Positions 57,759 through 64,000 of a DNA stretch of 64,000 bases are shown in pieces. Position 1 is the first letter of the stretch. Every line of letters starts with the position of its first letter. The notes under the pieces are model-generated. The model was not told the origin of the DNA and ran no database searches. It saw nothing but the letters and a program-made list of their open reading frames with translations. The translations under genes were made by a program, and so were the position numbers. The stretch comes from Saururus chinensis (lineage: Eukaryota > Streptophyta > Magnoliopsida > Piperales > Saururaceae), in contig CP141140.1 in the NCBI GenBank assembly GCA_035235625.1, positions 60,814,581 through 60,878,580 of the forward strand, written 5' to 3'.

Positions 57759-58968
57759 TTATTTTATATTGTAAAGGCAATAATTTTGAATCCTTAAAAA
57801 GTATTTGACTTTTTTTAAAGAAAATCTACCCAAAATGAACCTTGATAGGTCATCCACCATTATAAAGAGGTATTTTTTACCATCTAAGCTAGCTACTTCC
57901 ATTGGTCCCATAAAGTCCATTTGTATTAACTCCAATGGTCTCTCAATTCTCACATGTCATAACTTTTTATGATGGGATTTTAATTTTTTACCCTTTTAAC
58001 AAACACCATAAACAAAGTTTTTAGAGGTTTTCAAAATATGAGCACCTCCAATGATGCATTCCTTTGTTATTTTTGTTAAATTTTTAAAATTTACAAGTCT
58101 TAATCTTTGATGTCACAAGTATTATCAAGCAATGACAAGTTTATAAAATAAACAAGATCAAGCAAATAATAATATCATGTGCTCTTAAGCCTTTCACACA
58201 AGTTTTTTTAGATTTATTAATTATGTAAAAAGTCTTCTTTGTAAATTTCACAATAAAACCAGAATCGCAAATTTGACTAATGCTCAAAAGATTAACTTTC
58301 AAACTACTTACATACAAAATATTATCAAAATCAGACAATCCATAAACTTTCACAGTGCCTATTATATCTATTTTTATGGTACTTCCATCTTCAAAGATAA
58401 CTTTGTCGTTATATTTCTCTACCAAATTAGATTTGTCATTAGTTATGTGCTTTAAAAAACCACTATTTATATACCACATGTTAGAATATTTAGTTTTCAT
58501 GGAAGTGTGCACTACAAGACATTTCACATCCTCTTTCTTTACCTAAATTGTCTTAGTTTTCACAAATTCTTGAGACTCATTCAACTCGTTATCATGTGTT
58601 ACATTCTCAAGAGTTTTTATATCCATCTTTTGTTTTTTCTTGTTATAACCATTGTTAGCAAACTTATGAGGAAACCTTAGTGAATCATATGTGTGATCTC
58701 TATGCCCAAGATTTTGAACTTTTGTACTAGGCTCCTTTAAGCTTCTCCCCATCTATATGATTTATCTAAGAAAGTCAATATTAACATTGTCTCTCACAAA
58801 TTGTGCTTTCCTCACTGATTTGTTCTTGTTTGACTTTATTTTAGTTTCTAGATCCTTCTTAGTCAATTGATCAAAAGTTTAGAATTTGAAGTACTAGCAC
58901 CATGATCATTTAAATCTTTAGCCTTACCAAAAGTTTAGAATTTGAAATACTAGCACCATGATCAATTA
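57759..58968 (-). pseudogene. Copia retrotransposon gag-protease-integrase relic
   Basis: On the minus strand, in order: a gag tail (about 58,752-58,543); the protease with 'MWYINSGFLKHITNDKSNL' (about 58,460), where the catalytic Asp of W..DSG is replaced by Asn; 'ILYVSSLKVNLLSISQICDSG'; the pre-integrase zinc region with stops; and the integrase start 'RPLELIQMDFMGPMEVASL' and 'YLFIMVDDLSRF' (57,953-57,840). This order (protease before integrase, no RT yet) is that of Ty1/Copia elements. RT and RNase H would lie left of 57,759 and are not recognisable. Several stops and frameshifts make it inactive. Its gag end is cut by the LTR-type element at 58,974. Confidence 0.8.
58873..58968. repeat. 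56-base direct repeat, two copies
   Basis: 'aaaagtttagaatttgaa(g/a)tactagcaccatgatca' occurs at 58,873 and 58,929. It is a simple tandem duplication inside the Copia gag relic, right beside the insertion at 58,974. Confidence 0.85.
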
Positions 58969-58973
58969 AATAT

Positions 58974-61900
58974 TGTAAGGTCCCTGATTTTTCTACGATT
59001 TTTTGTGATTTTCCTGCTATTTTTCTGGTCATTTTTTGCAAGAAAATGTGACGCTTTGGCATATTCATATTTGTATATTTTTACCCCGTATTTATACCCG
59101 TAGAGTCGGGTGTGGGGCTTAGTCGCAGGCTGCGGGCCTCGCTACACGCTTATGAAGCGAATTTTGGAGGTACGACACGTAACCAGGAGGTGAACGTGTA
59201 TTGGGGACATAGATGTAAAAATTAAAAAGATCAACTATATATATGTTTTCATCCATCGGATTCCAGAACCAACATCCAGTAAGTTTTCATTCACGTCCAG
59301 TAGTTTTTGGAGAAACCCGAGCCCATTTCCAGTCGCTCCATTCTCCCTCCTCCCTCATCGGATTCCACCGGTTCTTATTAGGATTTGCTTTGCCTCACCG
59401 CCACGAGTCCATAGATACCGGCTATGACCACCGCTACAGCCTCTTCACTCCTCCACAAGGTACCGAACTTTTCCTCGGGTTTTTCTCTCCTTTAATCCCG
59501 TTTTTGAGCTGTGAGGGTACGATTTTGATGTCGTTTGCAGCCACCCTCAACTAGACTTATGTTTAGTTGGCCACTAGAAACCCATAGGTGCTGGCTAGAG
59601 CCGCCGCCATGCTTTCTTCACTCTGCGGTGAGCTACCGGCACTTTGGTCGGGTTTTAGTTATGTTTCCATCTAACTGTCCGTGGGATTTTTTTTTAGACG
59701 CCGGTGTTTTCGGTTGTCGTCTGGCCACGGGACAGACTCCGTCGAGCCTACCTTGACCTAGTGTCGGTAGGGGGTTGTCGTTTCCGACCCCGCTTCGCCC
59801 TATTGACTTGCTCCGCCCGATTAGACGCTTTGGGTGCGTCTCGGGTCATTGCCATTGGCGAGTTGTGGGCCATTTTGCCATCGTGGGCTCTGCCCCGGCT
59901 CGGCGATAGTGAGGGTCCACCCCACTTGGCCCGATTATACCTCCATTCAGAGTGGGCCGCTTGCCTTTACCCTATACCGTGGGAGATGCACAGCTACCTG
60001 CACCACGTGTATTGGTTGTGGGTGGCGATCGGCGATGTCGCAGTTTCGACAGGCCACCACCTCATGGCCATAGCTCAGTTGCCCCTTTGTGGGCCTTGGG
60101 CCGCTTCCATCCGACCCATCTCCCCCTGGAGTGGCACTCTGTGGCCGCGTGTGCATGTGGCTACGCGTGTGCTTTTGGGTTTAGGCATCGTATTCGTGCC
60201 GCCTGACCATCGGTTGGCTTTGCCACCGAATGGAGTTGACACAGAGCCGTCCTCCACCTCTCCTTTGTTCTCAAGCGTTGCCCCACGCTCTCCGCCCATA
60301 TGTGGGCCCTTGTTGACATGAAATCATTGTCGTTGGGTGTTGTCCACGTCCAATTTCGATGTCTTGCGGCCGGTTGAGTATGTCTTAGCCACCGGCCGAT
60401 CTTTAATGAGTACACCATCAACTTCTGGTCGCACCGCCACTTATATTGGCAAGACGTTTCTGACACCCTGTTTGGCCGTGATTGTTTCTGGCACTTCCTA
60501 AACCCTCGGGACAATAGCTCTCTCAACTTGGCAAAGCTTTTGGCCGCCAACTCCACCGCCAACACCGCCACCGTCGTGTGCTCGCCATTCAACATCATGA
60601 TTACGAGGTAGGGGAGCTTTGAACTCGTAATTTCATGATAGCATGCTTTGAATGAGTAGCAGCATGCTAAGATTATATGATTTCATGCTTTGGATGTTAA
60701 GTAACGATCCGATTGCATGATGTGCATGTAAGCATGATTATGTAGTATGTTAAAATGCATATGACATGCATGTTGGCTGTAAGTACATTGGATGTATGTA
60801 TGTGCTAGTGATGGCTAGCGTGTTTGTTAGTAAGTTTCGTATATTGATTGAGTATGTGCTAGTGATGGCTAGCGTGTATGTTTGACGTATGTATGCATGT
60901 ACTAGTGATAGCTAGCATGCATGTTTGAAGTATGTTTGGATTATGCATGTGCTAGTGATGGCTAGCGTGCATGTTTGGAGTATGTATGGATTATGGATGT
61001 GCTAGTGATAGCTAGCGTGTATGTTTGACGTATGTATGCATGTGCTAGTGATGGCTAGCATGTATGTTTGACATATGTATGCATGTGCTAGTGATGGCTA
61101 GCGTACACGTTTGAAGTATGTATGGATGTGTATGTATGTGCTAGTGATGGCTAGCGTGTATGTTTGACGTATGTATGCATGTGCTAGTGATGGCTAACGT
61201 GTATGTTTGACGTATGTATGCATGCGCTAGTGATGGCTAGCGAGTGTGTTGGTAAGCTACGTATGTATGATAGTATGTGTATGTTATACGTATGTGTGAT
61301 AGACATATGCATGTATGATTGCTATTTGCCTATGCTATGGATATGTGTATGTGCATGTGGGCAGTGTCAGCGTTTGGTATGGATTTGGATATGAATGTGT
61401 ATGAGTATGACAAATGATAGAGGATATGAGTATGACGGGCAAGGATTTGAATGAATTGTTTTGGATTAGAGCACAGGTGAGGTTTGTCAGACAGTAAGAG
61501 TGTGCATAATTGTACAAACATAATGTACAGATTATGAAGTGAAAAGTAAGCATAATAAGTGAGATATAAGTAAGACAACGACAACTGGGTTGGCTCTGAG
61601 GAGCTTCATTTGATGACAGCAGTGTAAGATGATTTGGCCATAAAGTGGATGGCGAAGTATGTAAGATTGTAAGATTTTGGTGTATGATGAGTTTTGTCCA
61701 TGATATGGACGGGTTAAGTGAAGTATGTTGCCCTGAAGAACTGGGGTTTTGGATCGGGCTCAGCTTCGGTTTGATCAGTGGAGCACGGTATGCTTGAGTG
61801 CTTGTGTGGCATAATTGTACCGCATAATGTACTTCATTCAAACTTGAATTATAAGCACAGCTAATGATAGCGTTGTGAGTTTGAGACCTGAGGGTTCGAC

Positions 61901-62667
61901 GGATTAAGTTTCGTGTTGAGCTAACCGATAATGAGTCGGCTGAGCATTTCTCATGTATTGCCATGGTGTTTATCCTACGGGATGTTGTCTGTGTGCAGTG
62001 TAGAGCACCAGACATCTGATGCTCTGTTGAGAGCAACATACGTTTCCAATTTGGTATGCGTGTTGTATAAGCCTAAATGTTTGATGCTCTGTTGAGAGTG
62101 ATGTACGTTTCCGACTTTGTCTGTGTGCTGTATAAATCCCAGACGTCTGATGCTCTGCTGAGAGCGACGTATGTTTTTTATTTGGTCTGTGTGCTGTATA
62201 TGCCCAGACGTTTGATGCTCTATTGAGAGCGTTGTATAATTCCGCCCAAGAGTGGCACTGTATATTTCTGCCCAATAGTGGCATTAGCACTATAAGACCC
62301 ATTATGGTGGGCAACTATATGACCCCTTATGTGTGGGTGTTTATGTTTGCGCGCTCAGGTAAGTAGTATCATGGATCTACTCTTACCTGTTTGATCCAAT
62401 GCCCCATGAGCATTGGTGTGCCTTACCTTCGAAAAAGTTCATGGCGTCTAGTCACTCCCCGGAGGTTAAGGTGTTGCCCCAATGGCATTCTTTTCTATTT
62501 CGACGCTGGAGCTTATTAGTTGTAATGAGCTTCAGTGGTCGATAGTATGAGCACGACTGTAAGCGTATGAGTATGAGCACGACTATAAGCGTATGTGTAT
62601 GAGCACGACTGTAAGAGTATGTGTACGAGCACGACTGTAAGAGTATGTGTATGAGCACGACTGTAAG
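58974..62667 (+). mobile_element. Second copy of the 4.45 kb LTR-type element, interrupted
   Basis: Starts TGTAAGGTCCCTGATTTTTC and runs collinear with the minus strand of 42,690-47,142: TATATATATG about 260 bases in, the GC-rich block at 59,300-60,600, the GCTAGC tandem array at 60,790-61,260, CGCTCTCAACAGAGC units near 62,030-62,230, and the 26-base array at 62,550. The remaining quarter is displaced by the insertion at 62,668. No gag or pol. The left 5 bases outside are AATAT; the right end is beyond the window. Frames such as 59,704-60,321 (plus) are GC-rich noise. Confidence 0.85.
60790..61260. repeat. GTGCTAGTGATGGCTAGC tandem array
   Basis: About ten units with periods of 43-54 bases, each containing GTGCTAGTGATGGCTAGC and 'gtatgtatgcat' linkers. 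It is the counterpart of the cleaner 54-base array at 45,017-45,300 but has more units and variable length, so the arrays have evolved independently. Confidence 0.85.
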
Positions 62668-64000
62668 TGTCACGACCCGGATTTTTTAAAAACATTTTTA
62701 AATAGCTCGAACGGTAGGTAATTTTTTTTTCTTTAAATACAAAACAAACCTTTCGATTAAATATCCAGGTCATGATAACTGGGGTTCACAAATACGAATA
62801 TCAAATCATATGATATTATTTAATATCTAAAAATTCATAAAGACCAGCTCATCCATCTAAGTACAAGTCTGTCACCCGTCTGAAAATAAATAACAAGTTG
62901 ACTCTCACGCTTAAGGTACACTTACGTATCAGAGTTTCAAAAATGCGGAAACCTCTTGAGCTCGCCTGCCTTGGTGTCACTTGTCGTTGCCTGGAGAATC
63001 TGCAATGAAGCAAACCAAACAACAACCACAACCACAATGGAGCATCTCCGCCTTCAGGATAAGAGCTTCCAATGGACAAAAGGATTTATTAGTATTTTTC
63101 GGATCGGGCCAACATCACCCGATGTTAGTTGCCTACGTACTCATCAGACAACATCTCCAATGTTTCCAACAAGATCGGATCCAGACGTAGTTCTGCCTAG
63201 AAACTACACTATACTAAGAAGCATAGCATCACCCATGCAATGCTTAAGTATTTTCAAGCAACCTACATTTTATGCAAGTCCTTTAATCGTTCCACTTGTT
63301 CTAATTAAACAAGCAATATCAATCAATGTTATTAATTATTTCTCGAACCATTGTTCGATAATTAATATTCCCGTCTAATCCCAAAGACAGACAGACACAT
63401 CAGATGTCAACCTAAGTGACAAATGATAAGAAACACCCTGGAATCCACCAGGCCCCTGGAATCCACCAGGAAGTGCCATCTCCCAACCTAGCCCATAAGG
63501 ACCTGACCGGAGTGGAAGGGCATGGCCCACAACTGCACCTGAACAGAAGTGGTCAGAGACGCCAACCAAGCAGGATGTCAGCGACCCTAATTGCGTGTAC
63601 ACTAAAAAGATCCTCAATAGATCTGCGGTGAGCCCGGCTCACATACAACTCCCTCCAATGGGGAGGTGCAACTACACGGTCAAATCAGCAGCTCCTCAAT
63701 AGAGCTAAAACCTAGGAAACCATTCTGAACCCTATCTTGCTCATCTATAAGCCAGGATTCCGAATGACTATCCCAAACCTTATTAGTCCCTTCTAGACTA
63801 AGGTTTACAACTCGAGACATGCCATCGGTTCATCAACCAAGGCAAATCGTCAGGTCAAAGGCTTTGTTCACTGTATGAACTAGTCCCAGACCCCTCTGAG
63901 GTATTTTAGTCTTTATCTTGATTAGGTGTTCTTGCCCAATCCAAAGCTTTCAAACCCCCAAACAATTATTCTTTCAATAATTTAAAGATAGTGATAAATT
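62668..64000 (-). mobile_element. LTR-type element nested in the preceding one, cut by window end
   Basis: Starts TGTCACGACCCGGATTTTT exactly where the 26-base array of the host element stops. It is an inverted relative of 21,992-24,089. It includes the block open in one frame at 62,956-63,378 and 'gtgcacctcc..caatggggaggtgcaac'-type sequence further on. The right end and target duplication are outside the window. Confidence 0.75.

Noticed and set aside
59704..60321. Plus-strand frame of 205 codons
   Set aside because: GC-rich block of the LTR-type element. The inverted copy at 45,565-46,141 does not preserve the frame.

Overview
This is a stretch of nuclear DNA from a flowering plant. The evidence is AT-rich, repeat-dense sequence, plant P450 genes with the usual single phase-0 intron, a GC-rich plant F-box/Kelch gene, a degraded VAMP72-type SNARE gene, and several classes of plant transposable elements. 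The species cannot be told from the sequence. I see no tRNA, rRNA, CRISPR array or prokaryotic-style operon.

Layout. 0-5 kb holds broken single-gene remnants on the minus strand (a receptor-like kinase exon, an EF-hand reading frame, a VAMP72 pseudogene) and a palindrome-rich minisatellite. 5-10.5 kb is intergenic, with one Stowaway-like MITE. 10.6-11.8 kb is a KMD-type F-box/Kelch gene with one in-frame stop. 12-16 kb is gene-poor. 16-35 kb is a transposon nest: a Gypsy gag-protease relic, a MULE transposase pseudogene split by a 6.9 kb LTR-type insertion (target duplication AAGTG), and a 7.5 kb Athila-type element with both LTRs, a tRNA-Asp-type primer site and the target duplication ATATC.

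35.7-56.8 kb is the P450 locus. It holds one apparently intact CYP71-clan (CYP736-like) gene of 506 codons at 39,914-42,073, and a close paralogue at 54,410-56,813 with a single in-frame TAG. Each has an extra, tandemly duplicated copy of its own upstream region; the second duplication also carries the first 28 P450 codons. Two solo LTRs in these flanks are proven by matching empty sites in the duplicate copies. A 4.45 kb LTR-type element (target duplication GCCAC) sits inside a trinucleotide repeat downstream of the first P450. A second copy in opposite orientation begins at 58,974, so the second P450 lies between large inverted repeats. 57-59 kb has a CACTA-like end and a degraded Copia element, and the window ends in another LTR-type insertion.

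Functionally the window offers one credible working enzyme gene (the first P450, probably a microsomal monooxygenase of specialised metabolism), one or two genes damaged by single stops, and transposon-driven remodelling of promoters. I found no new multi-gene system. The most unusual signals are the paired promoter duplications and a paired-palindrome module shared by two otherwise different LTR elements.
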